From NCBI GenBank assembly GCA_036558745.1, contig DATBEZ010000027.1, positions 36,648 to 100,647 of the forward strand: a stretch of 64,000 nt of DNA. The letters run 5' to 3'. The number at the start of each line of letters is the position of its first letter. The stretch's first letter is position 1. The position numbers were made by a program, and so were the translations under genes. The notes under the pieces are model-generated. The model made no database searches. It was not told the DNA's origin and saw only the letters and a list, made by a program, of their open reading frames with translations. Source of the DNA: JAMXLJ01 sp036558745 (GTDB lineage: Bacteria; Actinomycetota; Acidimicrobiia; IMCC26256; JAMXLJ01). Positions 51,224 through 60,616 of this stretch are shown here, piece after piece.

Positions 51224-52134
51224 CGGAGCTGCGCTTCGACGGTCGCGTCGTGATCGTGACGGGAGCCGGTCGGGGCATCGGCCGGAGTCACGCGTTGCTG
51301 CTGGCGTCGAAGGGCGCGCGCGTCGTCGTCGCCGACGTCGGCGGTGGCATCGACGGGGCGGGATCGTCGCGGGGTCCGGCCGACGACGTCGTGCGCGAGA
51401 TCGAAGCGAACGGCGGCGAAGCGGTCGCGAGCTACGCGTCGGTCGCCGACGAGGCAGCGGCGGGGTCGATCGTCGACGCGGCGTTGCGAGCGTTCGGTCG
51501 CGTGGACGCGCTGGTGAACAATGCCGGCATCCACGATCCCGGCCGCTTCGAGTCACTGTCGGTCGAGCAGTTCCGGAGGATGCTGGCCGTCCATTTCTTC
51601 GGGACGATGCTCGTCACGCGGGCCGCGTGGCCGCACTTCGTCGCCGCCGGCTACGGGCGCGTCGTCAACACCTGTTCCGAGGCCATGCTCGGCGGGATCC
51701 CCGAGCTGACGAGCTACGGCGCGGCCAAGGGCGCGGTGTTCGGGCTCACCCGCAACCTCGCCACGGAAGGCCAGGCCGCCGGGATACGCGTCAACGCCAT
51801 CGCACCGCGTGCGCACACGCGGATGTCGGCGTCGCACTCGGACGCGCTGGCGACGATGATGTCCATACCGAAGGACGCGATGGACGACATCAACGCGAGC
51901 ATGCCGCCGGAGCTGTGCTCGCCCGCGGCCGCGTTCCTCGCGCACGAGTCGTGTCCGTTGAACGGCGAGGTGCTCCAGGTCGGGATGGGCGGGGCGGCCC
52001 GCCTCGCCGTCGTCCACACCCAGGGCATCACAAAGGACGGCCTGACCGCCGAGGACATCGCCGACAACCTCGCCACGATCATGGACGTGAAGGACGCCCG
52101 CGTGACGGAGAGCACCAGCCTGGCCACGGAGTAA
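51220..52134 (+). CDS. Short-chain dehydrogenase/reductase (MFE-2-like)
   Basis: 304 residues; ATG 51220 overlaps the nitroreductase stop codon (ATGA). The nucleotide motif is VTGAGRGIGRSHALLLASKGA, the NAG motif LVNNAGIHDPG and the Tyr-Lys pair YGAAKGAVFGL. At the catalytic Ser position the local sequence is NTCSEAMLGG. It resembles the other SDR of this operon at 49623, pointing to duplication. It ends the NTF2-SDR-nitroreductase-SDR operon and converges with the APH kinase gene (19-nt gap). Confidence 0.87.
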   Translation: MTELRFDGRVVIVTGAGRGIGRSHALLLASKGARVVVADVGGGIDGAGSSRGPADDVVREIEANGGEAVASYASVADEAAAGSIVDAALRAFGRVDALVNNAGIHDPGRFESLSVEQFRRMLAVHFFGTMLVTRAAWPHFVAAGYGRVVNTCSEAMLGGIPELTSYGAAKGAVFGLTRNLATEGQAAGIRVNAIAPRAHTRMSASHSDALATMMSIPKDAMDDINASMPPELCSPAAAFLAHESCPLNGEVLQVGMGGAARLAVVHTQGITKDGLTAEDIADNLATIMDVKDARVTESTSLATE

Positions 52135-52153
52135 TGGGCGCCGACCTCGATCG

Positions 52154-53257
52154 TCAGCGCGAGCGATGCACGAGGTCGAGCGCGTCGGTCGCCTCGATCG
52201 CGTCCGCGGCGCGCAGGAGCATCGTCTCGACGAGCTGCCGGCCGCGAGCCGTCTCCTCCGGCCACGCCCGGAACGCCGCGACGGGGTACACCAGGCAGAA
52301 CAGCAGCGCCGTGCGGTAGCCGTCCCACAGCGCATCGTGATCCATGAGCACGCCGTGCGCGGCGAGCGCGTCGGCGTAGCGCGAGACGAGCTCGCGATCG
52401 CGTCCGCGTCGGACCGCCGGCGCGACCGATTGGCCCGCGAAGTACGCGAGGTCGTAGATCCCGCTCCCGACACCTGCGATCTGGAAGTCGGCCACGACGA
52501 GCGTGTCACCGTCGAGGTAGAGGTTGTCGGCGCGCCAGTCACCATGGAGCAGGGTTGGTGGTGACGCGAGCCGCGCCACCAGCGCGGGGAGCTCGTCGGA
52601 CCAGCGTTGCGCGAACGCGGCCGGCCGTCGACCGATCTGCTCACCGAGCACGTCGCGCGCGATCGCCCAGCCCTGTTCGAACACGACGGGCAGCGCAGCG
52701 GTGTAGAGCGGATCGTCGAGGCGTAGCAGCACCGACGCGAGCTCGTTGAGCTCTGGCTGCTCGAGCCACGCTCCGTGCTGGGCCGCCATCGCTTCGATCG
52801 ACGCCAGCACGACCGGCCACGGCGCGCCGGTGAGCTGGTCGACGGCGGCACACCGCGCGAGGTCCTCGAGGACGACCGTCGTCTCGCGTCCGTCGGCGGA
52901 CGCGCGGGCGAGGTGACACGTCGGCGTGCGGTACGGCAGGCGCGTCACGAGCCGTTCGTAGACGAGCGCCTCCCTGCGGTACAAGCCGAGCAGCTCGGCG
53001 ACGAACCGCTGGTCCGGGTCCGACGCGGCCAGCTTCACGACCACGCTTCCGGGCCCGATACCGTTCCCCGTTGCGTATCTCAGTCCGACGCGGTGCACGT
53101 CGCTGAGTAGCGCGTTGCCGTGGGCGATGCGCGTCACGTCGCACGCCACGATCCGGTCGGTCAGGTCGCCGAGCGCCCGCGTCAGCCACTCGGGGGAGAT
53201 CGCGTCGGACGCGTCGAGGATGTGGCACCCGACCGTCGACGGCTCCGACGCGGTCAC
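52154..53257 (-). CDS. APH-family phosphotransferase
   Basis: 367 residues; GTG at 53255-53257 overlaps the UbiA stop codon (GTGA). Kinase blocks: SVVVKLAASDPDQRFVAELL, TTVVLEDLARC for the hinge, LLHGDWRADNLYLDGD for the catalytic loop and VVADFQIAGVGSGIYDLAYF for the metal Asp. It is the last gene of a four-gene coupled operon. Substrate unknown; a small hydroxylated or prenylated molecule is possible given the UbiA neighbour. Confidence 0.83.
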   Translation of the reverse strand: MTASEPSTVGCHILDASDAISPEWLTRALGDLTDRIVACDVTRIAHGNALLSDVHRVGLRYATGNGIGPGSVVVKLAASDPDQRFVAELLGLYRREALVYERLVTRLPYRTPTCHLARASADGRETTVVLEDLARCAAVDQLTGAPWPVVLASIEAMAAQHGAWLEQPELNELASVLLRLDDPLYTAALPVVFEQGWAIARDVLGEQIGRRPAAFAQRWSDELPALVARLASPPTLLHGDWRADNLYLDGDTLVVADFQIAGVGSGIYDLAYFAGQSVAPAVRRGRDRELVSRYADALAAHGVLMDHDALWDGYRTALLFCLVYPVAAFRAWPEETARGRQLVETMLLRAADAIEATDALDLVHRSR

Positions 53258-54294
53258 GCGTCGACCGGCTCCCGGACCGGAGCGACGCCGGGTGGCGTGA
53301 GCCGGGCGCGCTCGTCGACGGCGAGCGGTGACAGGCGGGGAAGCAGCTGGGTTCGACACTCTCGGGCCACCCCGAGCGCGGCGAACGCGGTCGCGAGGAC
53401 GAGCCCGCCGCGCATCGCCGGGCTCCATCCCGTCATGGTGGTCGCCATCTGGGTGAGGAACGTCACGATCAGCGCCCTCCCGACGACCGAGACGGCCATG
53501 ACGTTCGCGACGTCGCGCACGCCGGACTGGTCGGCGGCGACGTCGGCGAGCAGCGCGACGACGGCCGCGACATACGCCGCGGTCGCGAGCGTGAGAGGTA
53601 CCGACCGAGGTTGCCCGGCGAGCGCGACGCCGGCACCGACGCTCCAGAACACGGCGCTGAACGCACACGTCCGGACGCGCCCGTGACGTACGAGCGTCGT
53701 ACGCTTCCCGTAGAGGCGGTCACCGTGCTCGTCGCGGAAGTCCTTCAGCACGAGCCGGCCCATGAACCCGAGGTACAACCCGGCGAGCAGCACGACGCCC
53801 CGCCCGTCGACGGTCCGGGAGCCGGCGTACGCCCCGACCAGGAACGGCACGCTCACGTATCCGAGCGGCAGGAGCGCAGACGTGAGGATGCCCCGCCGGC
53901 TGAGCGACAACGGCGGCAACGAGTACGCGACGGCGAGCAGCAGACCGCACGCCACCACCGTGACGGCCTCGAGGTCGAGCGCGGCGCCGGCCGCGCACGC
54001 GCCGGCCGCCGCGGCGACCGCGACCCCGACGACCTCACCGCGCGACGCGCGACGGTTCGCCAGCACCCGGCGCGGGTCATCCGGCAGGTTCACCCGGTCG
54101 ATGTCGACGTCAGCGAGGTCGTTGAGCGCGACGGCGAACACCATCCAACCCGCAACCGCGGCGAACACGAGCACCTGGCGCACGATGCCCGGAACGTGAC
54201 CCGCCTGCACGAGACCGACCGCGGTCGACAGCGCGAGCAATGCGGCGAACGGTGGGCGCACCAACGCCCCGGTCACGCGAAGGGCGCGCGTCAC
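53254..54294 (-). CDS. UbiA-family prenyltransferase
   Basis: 346 residues from GTG at 54292-54294, overlapping the DUF2510 stop codon. About nine membrane segments are seen. The first Asp-rich motif is NDLADVDIDR (NDxxDxxxD) and the second is DFRDEHGD, both needed to bind the prenyl diphosphate through Mg2+. YSLPPLSLSRRG is the usual sequence between them. UbiA enzymes prenylate quinone rings, polyphenols or sugar phosphates; this subgroup cannot be pinned down. Confidence 0.88.
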   Translation of the reverse strand: MTRALRVTGALVRPPFAALLALSTAVGLVQAGHVPGIVRQVLVFAAVAGWMVFAVALNDLADVDIDRVNLPDDPRRVLANRRASRGEVVGVAVAAAAGACAAGAALDLEAVTVVACGLLLAVAYSLPPLSLSRRGILTSALLPLGYVSVPFLVGAYAGSRTVDGRGVVLLAGLYLGFMGRLVLKDFRDEHGDRLYGKRTTLVRHGRVRTCAFSAVFWSVGAGVALAGQPRSVPLTLATAAYVAAVVALLADVAADQSGVRDVANVMAVSVVGRALIVTFLTQMATTMTGWSPAMRGGLVLATAFAALGVARECRTQLLPRLSPLAVDERARLTPPGVAPVREPVDA

Positions 54295-54533
54295 TTGTTG
54301 CCCGTCGATCGGAGCGCCAGGGAGAACCAGACGGCAACTGCGATCACGACACCGACGAACGCCACGGCCGTGACGGTCAGGGTGATCGTGACGGCCCGCC
54401 ACGCCGACCGTCGCGCCGGTTCCGGCTGACGGACCTGGTCGGTCCACCGCGCGCCGTCCCACCACCGCAGCTCCTCTCCGTCGCTCCCGTCGCCGGCAAC
54501 CGGATCCGGGTACCAACCGGGAGGCACCGTCAC
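54291..54533 (-). CDS. Small DUF2510 membrane protein
   Basis: 80 residues from GTG at 54531-54533, overlapping the upstream kinase-like stop codon by 4 nt. The DUF2510 motif PPGWYPDP, then LRWWDGARWTD, fills residues ~3-40, followed by one membrane helix (TITLTVTAVAFVGVVIAVAV). DUF2510 is a typical actinobacterial domain of unknown function. It overlaps both neighbours, so its expression is tied to this operon. Confidence 0.82.
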   Translation of the reverse strand: MTVPPGWYPDPVAGDGSDGEELRWWDGARWTDQVRQPEPARRSAWRAVTITLTVTAVAFVGVVIAVAVWFSLALRSTGNK

Positions 54534-55111
54534 GACGTCACCTGCGAGGCGGTCGCGAAGTCGTCGGCGACGGCGGCCGCGACCTCGTCCACCACGACCG
54601 CGAGCGCGCCGTCGTTGCGAAACCGCCGGAACGCGAGCGCATGACCGGCGACGCACTCGCGCTCGTTGTCGGCCAGGCGGGCGCGCAGCTCGTCCGGCCC
54701 GTACCCTCGGGCCCCCAAGCGCTCCACCATGACGTCGCGCGATGCCTCGACCTGGTACACGACGTGGTCCGGGTAGTCCTGGGCGAAACGCGCGACGAGC
54801 GGTGCGCGCAGCATCACCGCATCCACCACGTCGTCGCCCTGCCATTCGATCGGCGGCAGGCCGTACCAGTCGGCCAGGCCGAAGAGCTGCACCGTGTGCA
54901 GGAAGAAACCGTTCGCCGCGAGCCGCTCGAACTTCGGATGCGAGACGAACCGGTGCTCGACCGACCCGTCCACCTCGTCGGCACGTCGCGATCGCGTCGT
55001 CCACGTCGGGTGGACGCGCACGACGCCGCGCGACTGGAGAGCCCGCACGACGCTCGACTTCCCGCTTCCGGACGGACCGATCAGGACGAGGGCGCGCCGG
55101 CCGTCGCCCAT
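54530..55111 (-). CDS. Guanylate-kinase-like P-loop kinase
   Basis: 193 residues from ATG at 55109-55111; an ATG at 55147 would add 12 residues, and neither start has a good RBS. P-loop: LVLIGPSGSGKSSVV. THPTW-like VHPTWTTRSRRADEVDG corresponds to the GMP-binding strand of guanylate kinases (TTRxPR position). RFVSHPKFERLAANGFFLH follows. It could be a guanylate-kinase relative or a PhnN-like ribose-bisphosphate kinase. First gene of a four-gene operon with DUF2510, UbiA and APH-kinase genes; divergent from the GGDEF gene. Confidence 0.75.
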   Translation of the reverse strand: MGDGRRALVLIGPSGSGKSSVVRALQSRGVVRVHPTWTTRSRRADEVDGSVEHRFVSHPKFERLAANGFFLHTVQLFGLADWYGLPPIEWQGDDVVDAVMLRAPLVARFAQDYPDHVVYQVEASRDVMVERLGARGYGPDELRARLADNERECVAGHALAFRRFRNDGALAVVVDEVAAAVADDFATASQVTS

Positions 55112-55248
55112 CCGGGCCGGCCCAGACCCCTCGTGCTCTGCCGCCATGGGGAGGGCATCGACATCGGGACGGCCCGGGCTGAGCCCCAAAAGGCGTCCGG
55201 ATGTGACCCGCGCCCTTCAGCGGAGGCCCGCCCTGCCGTAGAAGCAGG

Positions 55249-56502
55249 GTGGCCGATCCGGCGAGGGAGCCCGACCCGACCTCCCGGTGCGTGCTGTTCC
55301 GCAACGAAGCGGCGGTGATCGTCGCAGCGGACGGTGCGACCCAGGACATCCTGGGTTGGGACGCGCCCGAGCTCGTGGGCGCCGCGTCGACGTCGTTCAT
55401 CCATCCGGAGGACCAGCCGAGCGCGGTGGCCGCGTGGTTCGAGATGCTCGGCGAGCAGGGAGCCGTCGTCACCTGGCGGGGCCGCTACCGGGGCCGCGAC
55501 GGCGCGTGGCGATGGGTGGAGGCGACGAACACGAATCGCCTCGACGACCCCGACGAGCCGAGGGTGATCAGCTCCTTCGCGCCGGTCGCCGCGCACGAGG
55601 TCGGCATCGAAGAAGAGCTGCGAGCCCGCAAGCAGCTCCTCGCCCAGCTGAGCGACGCGCTGCCCGTCGGGCTGTTCCAGATCGATCGCAACCGACACAT
55701 CACCTTCGCGAACGACCGCCTGTACACGATCGTCGGAGCCGGTGAAGCCGCGACGATCGACGCCCAGTTCGCGGCGCTGCTCCCGAGCGACCGCGCTCGG
55801 TTCGAGGCGGCGCTCGGCGCCGTGCTCGACGGCGACACCGTCGACGACGTGGAGCTCCGCCTCTGGGCCGGTGACGAGACCGCTTCGACCGTCCGCGTCT
55901 GTCGCCTGAGCCTGCGTTCGCTGACCGACACGATCGATGTGGTCACGGGAGCGATCGGCTGTCTGAGCGACGTCACCGACAGCGTCCGGCTCCGCTACGA
56001 GTTGGAGCTGCGGGCGAGCATCGACGCACTCACCGGCTGCCTCAACCGCGCCGCGACGGTCGAGCTGCTGGAGCTGCAACTGCACGAGCAGCAGCGTGGA
56101 CGCGGTCTGGCCGTCATGTACATCGATCTCGACGACTTCAAGCGCGTCAACGACCGGCACGGCCACGCCGCGGGTGATGCTGTGCTCGTCCGCGTCGTCG
56201 AGCTCGTGAAGGAGACGATCCGCGCCCGCGACGAGGTCGGCCGGTTGGGCGGCGACGAGTTCCTCGTGATCTGTCCCGACGTCGCGAGTGAGCGCGACGC
56301 GCACGACCTCGGCGACCGGCTCGGTCGCTCGCTGCACGGCAGTTTGGCCATCGGGTCGAGCGTGATCCGCTTCCAGGCGAGCATCGGCGTGGCCTGGAGC
56401 GACGAACCGACCTCGGTCGACGCGCTCATCGCGCGGGCCGACGGGGCGATGTACGCGACGAAGTCCTCTCCCCACGCTCCAGGACGCGCGCGCATCGCCT
56501 GA
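55249..56502 (+). CDS. PAS-GGDEF diguanylate cyclase
   Basis: 417 residues from GTG. Two PAS-like segments (about 15-120 and 135-235), the first ending with a typical PAC strand (GRDGAWRWVEATNTNRL). The GGDEF domain begins at about 250 (IDALTGCLNRAATVELL), with the active site GGDEF at 334-338 and a product-inhibition site RARD at 325-328, spaced as expected. No membrane segment. It should make cyclic di-GMP in response to a soluble or redox ligand bound by PAS. No EAL domain is present. Confidence 0.9.
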   Translation: MADPAREPDPTSRCVLFRNEAAVIVAADGATQDILGWDAPELVGAASTSFIHPEDQPSAVAAWFEMLGEQGAVVTWRGRYRGRDGAWRWVEATNTNRLDDPDEPRVISSFAPVAAHEVGIEEELRARKQLLAQLSDALPVGLFQIDRNRHITFANDRLYTIVGAGEAATIDAQFAALLPSDRARFEAALGAVLDGDTVDDVELRLWAGDETASTVRVCRLSLRSLTDTIDVVTGAIGCLSDVTDSVRLRYELELRASIDALTGCLNRAATVELLELQLHEQQRGRGLAVMYIDLDDFKRVNDRHGHAAGDAVLVRVVELVKETIRARDEVGRLGGDEFLVICPDVASERDAHDLGDRLGRSLHGSLAIGSSVIRFQASIGVAWSDEPTSVDALIARADGAMYATKSSPHAPGRARIA

Positions 56503-56638
56503 CCGTGCGGTCGGCGCGAGGATCGACGCTGGCGACCGGTCCGGCGCCGTCGACCTGGGCACCGTCCGGATGCTGGACTGGTGTGGTGCACGCGGCGGGC
56601 AAGACGAAGCGCACACGGGCAGTCGTGAGCGAGGCCCG

Positions 56639-59600
56639 GTGACGACCACTGGCACGAGCGCGGCGACGAGCGCCGGCGGCACACCGTTCGTCGGCCGGGA
56701 CGCGAGCCTGCGTGACCTGCGGGCCGTGCTCGACGCCGCGCGCGGCGGACGGGGCGGGCTCGTCGCCGTGACCGGCGCGGCGGGAATCGGCAAGACCCGG
56801 CTCGTCGAGGAGCTGTGCGGGCACCCTGACGCGAGCGGGCTCACGCTGGTCTGGACATCATGTGCGCTCAGCGACGAGTCATCACTTCATCCATGGTCAC
56901 ACGTCGTGCGCTCGGTGGCGCGTGACGACCCGCGGGTCGGACAGATCCTGACGGGGAGCCGGGCCGGCGCGATCCCGGCGGAGCCGCTCGCACGAACGCA
57001 GGTGTTCGACGGGATCGCGGACGCGATCGTCGATGCATCCCTCACGAGGACCGTGCTCGTCGTCGTCGACGACCTCCACGACGCGGGGCCGTCGTCGTTG
57101 CAGGTCCTGGTGCACCTGCTCCCGAGACTGCGGACCTCGCGTGTGCTGGTCGTCGCGACCGCGCGTGACGACGGGCCGTGGAACGCCAAGCCCGATGTCC
57201 GCGGCCTGTTGCTCCGGCAGGCGCATCGAATCCCCTTGGCACCGCTCCGCGACGTCGACATCCGGCGGCTCGTCGCCGCGGCCGTCGGGCACGAGGACGC
57301 GCAGGTGTCAGACGCGGTGACCGTGATCGCCCGCCGGACGGGCGGCAACGCGCTCCTCGTCGTCGAGGCGGTCCGGCTCCTCGAACGGGGAGGCGAGGCG
57401 GTCGCGACCGACGTGCCCGCCACCGTCTCGGCGGTCGTTGCCGAGCGAACGGCGGGTTTCGCACCGTCGTCCGTCGCGTTGTTACGGGTCGCGGCCGTCC
57501 TCGGCATCTCGTTCCGTTCGGACGTGCTCGCCGACGCGGCCGGTGTCGCGCTGACGCAGGTTCGAACCGCGCTCGCCGACGCCGAGCTCGCCGGCGTCGT
57601 CGCGTTCGATGCTCCGGGGCACGGACGGTTCACGCACGAGCTGGTGCGCGACGCGATCTACGACGCGATCGCGGCCGCGGAGCGCGCCGAGCTGCACGCG
57701 CGCGTCGCGGCCACGCTGGCGCTGCTCGAGCAACGGGGCCGCGATATCGGCGCCGGCGAGGTCGCGCACCACCTGCTGCTCGCGGGCCCGTCGCACGCGC
57801 TCGACGGCGCCGCGGCGGCACGGCGCGCCGGTGACCGGGCCCGGGCGCTGTCCGCGTTCGAGGACGCGCTCCACTGGTACGAACGGGGCATCGCCGCGCT
57901 GGCATCGACCGACGACCCGGACGGTCGCTGCGAGCTGCTCATCGCGTCGGGCGAGGCGCGCATGGGCTGTGGGGACCGCGCCGGCGCGCGCCGCGCCTTC
58001 GGCGATGCCGCCACGCTGGCCCGGGCGCTCGGGAACCCGACGCTGCTCGCGCAGGCCGCGCTGGGCGTCGGTTCGGACCCTGCGGGATTCGAGGTCGGGC
58101 TGCTCGACCGCGACCAGCTCGACCTGCTGGAGGAGGCACGCATCGCGCTGCCGCCTTCCGAGCCCGCGCTCCGCTCGCTCGTCGCGGCCCGACTGTCGGT
58201 CGCCGCGACCGGTATCGACGACGACGCAGAACGGCTCGCCCTGGCACGAGAGGCCGTCGACGTCGCCCGGACCTCCGGCGATCCGCGCGCCCTGGCGTAC
58301 GCGCTCTCCTCCCTGTGCGACGCGCAGGCCGGCCCCGACCATTGCCGCGAACGGCTCGCGGCGTCAGCGGAGATGATCGAGACCGCGGGCGTCGCGCACG
58401 ATGCCGCGCTCGAGCTGCTCGGACGCAGGCTGCGGATCGTCGCGCTCCTGGAGCTCGGCGACGTCACCACTGCGGACCGGGAGATCGTCGCGTTCCGCGT
58501 CCGCGCAGAGCAGTTCCGGCACCCGCTGTACGACTGGTATGTCCCGCTCTGGCGCGGGATGCGCGCGCTGATGGAGGACCGTCTTGACGAGTGCGCGGTG
58601 GCGAACACGACCGCGGCGATGCTCGGACTCCGCGGCGGAAGCGAGAACGCGGCGCTCTTGACTGCGACGCAGCGTTGGTGCCTGCTCGCCGAGTCCGGCG
58701 ACACCGACGGGATCGCCGCCCTGCTCGCCGACTCCGAGGACCGGCTCGCGCAGGAGACATGGGGCCGGGTCACGCTGGCGCTCGCTGCCGCGCAGACCGG
58801 CGGGCTGGAGGACGCACGGCTGCGCCTCGACGCCGCCGCGCCGCACGTGCCGTCGCTCCCGCGCGACTCGGAGTGGCTCGCGGTCGTTGCGCAGGTCGCG
58901 GAGGTGGTGTCGTTCGTCGGTCGGCATCCGCTCGCGGGGTGGGCGTACGACGCGCTCCTGCCCCACCGCGACCTCTGGGTCGTGGAGGGCATCGGCGCCG
59001 CGGTTCGTGGACCGGTCGAGCGGCACCTCGCGTTGCTGGCGTCGGCGCGCGATGACGACGCCGTCGCCCGCGTGCATGCCGCCGCGGCACTTGCATGCTG
59101 CCGTTCGGTCGGAGCGACGCGCCTCGTCGCGCGCATCGAAGCCGAGTCGGCGCGGCTCGTCGGCAACCAGGCAGGCGGCGACTCGGGCGAGCCCGTCGAC
59201 ATCAACACGTTCCGCCGCGAGGGCGAGCTGTGGCTCGTGCGCTTCGGTGGCAGCTCGGTGCACGTGCGCGACTCGAAAGGGATCCGCGACATCGCGGTGC
59301 TGCTCGCGCAGGCGGGACGTGAGGTCGCGGCGGCGGACCTCGCGGGCGCGGTGACGCAGGGCGACACCGGACCGGCCCTCGACGGGCAGGCCCGGGACGC
59401 GTACCGGCGCCGCCTGCGCGATCTGGAGCACCAGATCGAGGATGCTCGAAGCACCGGGGACGCGGGGTCGGCGCGACGAGCCGAGGACGAGCGCGACGCT
59501 CTGCTCGGGCAGCTCACGAGCGCGTACGGCCTCGGTGGTCGCGCCCGGCGCACCGGTTCGAGCGCCCAGCGGGCGCGCACCGCGGTGACGAACCGGATCC

Positions 59601-59722
59601 GTGACGCGATCCGCCGCATCGAGCGCATCCACCCCGAGCTGGCTCGTCACCTCGACCGCTCGGTGCGTACCGGAACGTTCTGCGTCTACGCGCCGGAGCA
59701 CCCGACGAGCTGGGAGGTGTGA
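56639..59722 (+). CDS. Large STAND-like AAA ATPase with actinobacterial C-terminal DNA-binding-like domain
   Basis: 1027 residues from GTG 56639 with GAGG 6-10 nt upstream; a longer start at 56570 has no family support. The N-terminal AAA module FVGRDASLRDLRAVL has Walker A GAAGIGKT (46-53) and Walker B VLVVVDDLHDAG. A long helical TPR-like region follows (about 380-850). The last ~170 residues (REGELWLVRFGGSSVHVRDS, IRDIAVLLAQAG, then RDAYRRRLRDLEHQIEDA and TGTFCVYAPE) form a domain I know from many actinobacterial ATP-binding regulators; its role is uncertain. It probably acts as a signalling or transcription ATPase. Confidence 0.78.
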   Translation: MTTTGTSAATSAGGTPFVGRDASLRDLRAVLDAARGGRGGLVAVTGAAGIGKTRLVEELCGHPDASGLTLVWTSCALSDESSLHPWSHVVRSVARDDPRVGQILTGSRAGAIPAEPLARTQVFDGIADAIVDASLTRTVLVVVDDLHDAGPSSLQVLVHLLPRLRTSRVLVVATARDDGPWNAKPDVRGLLLRQAHRIPLAPLRDVDIRRLVAAAVGHEDAQVSDAVTVIARRTGGNALLVVEAVRLLERGGEAVATDVPATVSAVVAERTAGFAPSSVALLRVAAVLGISFRSDVLADAAGVALTQVRTALADAELAGVVAFDAPGHGRFTHELVRDAIYDAIAAAERAELHARVAATLALLEQRGRDIGAGEVAHHLLLAGPSHALDGAAAARRAGDRARALSAFEDALHWYERGIAALASTDDPDGRCELLIASGEARMGCGDRAGARRAFGDAATLARALGNPTLLAQAALGVGSDPAGFEVGLLDRDQLDLLEEARIALPPSEPALRSLVAARLSVAATGIDDDAERLALAREAVDVARTSGDPRALAYALSSLCDAQAGPDHCRERLAASAEMIETAGVAHDAALELLGRRLRIVALLELGDVTTADREIVAFRVRAEQFRHPLYDWYVPLWRGMRALMEDRLDECAVANTTAAMLGLRGGSENAALLTATQRWCLLAESGDTDGIAALLADSEDRLAQETWGRVTLALAAAQTGGLEDARLRLDAAAPHVPSLPRDSEWLAVVAQVAEVVSFVGRHPLAGWAYDALLPHRDLWVVEGIGAAVRGPVERHLALLASARDDDAVARVHAAAALACCRSVGATRLVARIEAESARLVGNQAGGDSGEPVDINTFRREGELWLVRFGGSSVHVRDSKGIRDIAVLLAQAGREVAAADLAGAVTQGDTGPALDGQARDAYRRRLRDLEHQIEDARSTGDAGSARRAEDERDALLGQLTSAYGLGGRARRTGSSAQRARTAVTNRIRDAIRRIERIHPELARHLDRSVRTGTFCVYAPEHPTSWEV

Positions 59723-59789
59723 GGCCGCGTCACACACCGTGACCCGTTTTCTGACGCCCTCCGGGTGTACGGACACCAAGGAGGACGCC

Positions 59790-60185
59790 ATGCCCCGCAC
59801 GACCAAGGCCGAGACCCCGGTCGGCGTCGACGAGCCCGTGATCGAGGGCCGTTACGCCGAGCTCGGCGGCTACACCGTCGGGTACGAGACCCACAAGGCC
59901 GACATCGATCCCGCTGACCTGTTCCGCGGTCTGCCCGATGACCGGTGCCAGTGCCCGCACTGGGGCATGGTCGTGTCCGGACGGATGGTGTTCCGCTACG
60001 CGGACCACGACGAGGTCTTCGAAGCCGGCGACGCCTATTACGGCGCGCCCGGCCACCTTCCCCTGCTGTTCGCGGGCACCGAGGTCGTCGAGTTCAGCCC
60101 GACCGACGCGCTCGACGCGACGATGCAGATCGTCGGCGCGAACCTCGAAGCGGCGAAAGCCGCCGGCACGTTCCCGGGAGCGTGA
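59790..60185 (+). CDS. Cupin-like protein
   Basis: 131 residues from ATG 59790, with AAGGAGG 6-12 nt upstream. A beta-barrel core with RCQCPHWGMVVSGRMVFRYAD, EVFEAGDAYYGAPGHLPLLF fits the cupin pattern of two histidine/acid-containing motifs. Metal ligands are possible (His in PHWG, His in PGHLP). Three nt separate it from the NTF2-like gene, so the two are one unit. Function unknown. Confidence 0.7.
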   Translation: MPRTTKAETPVGVDEPVIEGRYAELGGYTVGYETHKADIDPADLFRGLPDDRCQCPHWGMVVSGRMVFRYADHDEVFEAGDAYYGAPGHLPLLFAGTEVVEFSPTDALDATMQIVGANLEAAKAAGTFPGA

Positions 60186-60188
60186 GCC

Positions 60189-60593
60189 GTGGACGAACGG
60201 GAAGCCGAACGGCTCGCGCAGCTCATGGTCACCTTCCTCGAGACGGGCACCCCGCCCGAGGGGCTGTTCCGTCCCGACGTCTTCTGCGACTTCACGCTGC
60301 CGCACTGGCGGATGCAGGCCCGGGGCATCGAGGACGTCGCGGGCGTGCGCAAGGCCGGCCACCCCGGTCCCAGCACGGTGACGCGCCGGCGCGTCGACCC
60401 GCTCCCGAACGGGTTCGTCATCGAGTTCGAGGAGCGATGGGACGACGCCGGCGCGGGCTGGTACAGCCGCGAGATGATCCGATGCGACGTCGTCGACGGG
60501 TCGATCGCGGAGCTGTCGGTCTATTGCACCGGCGACTGGGACGAAGCGCGCCAGGCCGAGCACGCGCAGGCGGTCCGGCTCATCAAAGCCTGA
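60189..60593 (+). CDS. SnoaL/NTF2-like small protein
   Basis: 134 residues from GTG, directly after the cupin gene. FLETGTPPEGLFRPDVFCDFTLPHWRM and FEERWDDAGAGWYSREMIRCDV show the alpha-plus-beta barrel pattern of NTF2-like proteins. No catalytic set can be assigned. It converges with the MOSC gene, with no strong hairpin in the 23-nt gap. Confidence 0.65.
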   Translation: MDEREAERLAQLMVTFLETGTPPEGLFRPDVFCDFTLPHWRMQARGIEDVAGVRKAGHPGPSTVTRRRVDPLPNGFVIEFEERWDDAGAGWYSREMIRCDVVDGSIAELSVYCTGDWDEARQAEHAQAVRLIKA

Positions 60594-60616
60594 GGGGCTC
60601 GAGCCGAGAAGGCCGA

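Noticed and set aside
32116..52134. Polyketide or other secondary-metabolite cluster (AveC, P450s, exporter)
   Set aside because: No synthase, terpene cyclase or NRPS gene is present, while catabolic and uptake-type genes dominate.
60596..60605. GGCTCGAGCC palindrome as terminator between convergent genes
   Set aside because: It has no loop and cannot form a stable hairpin.
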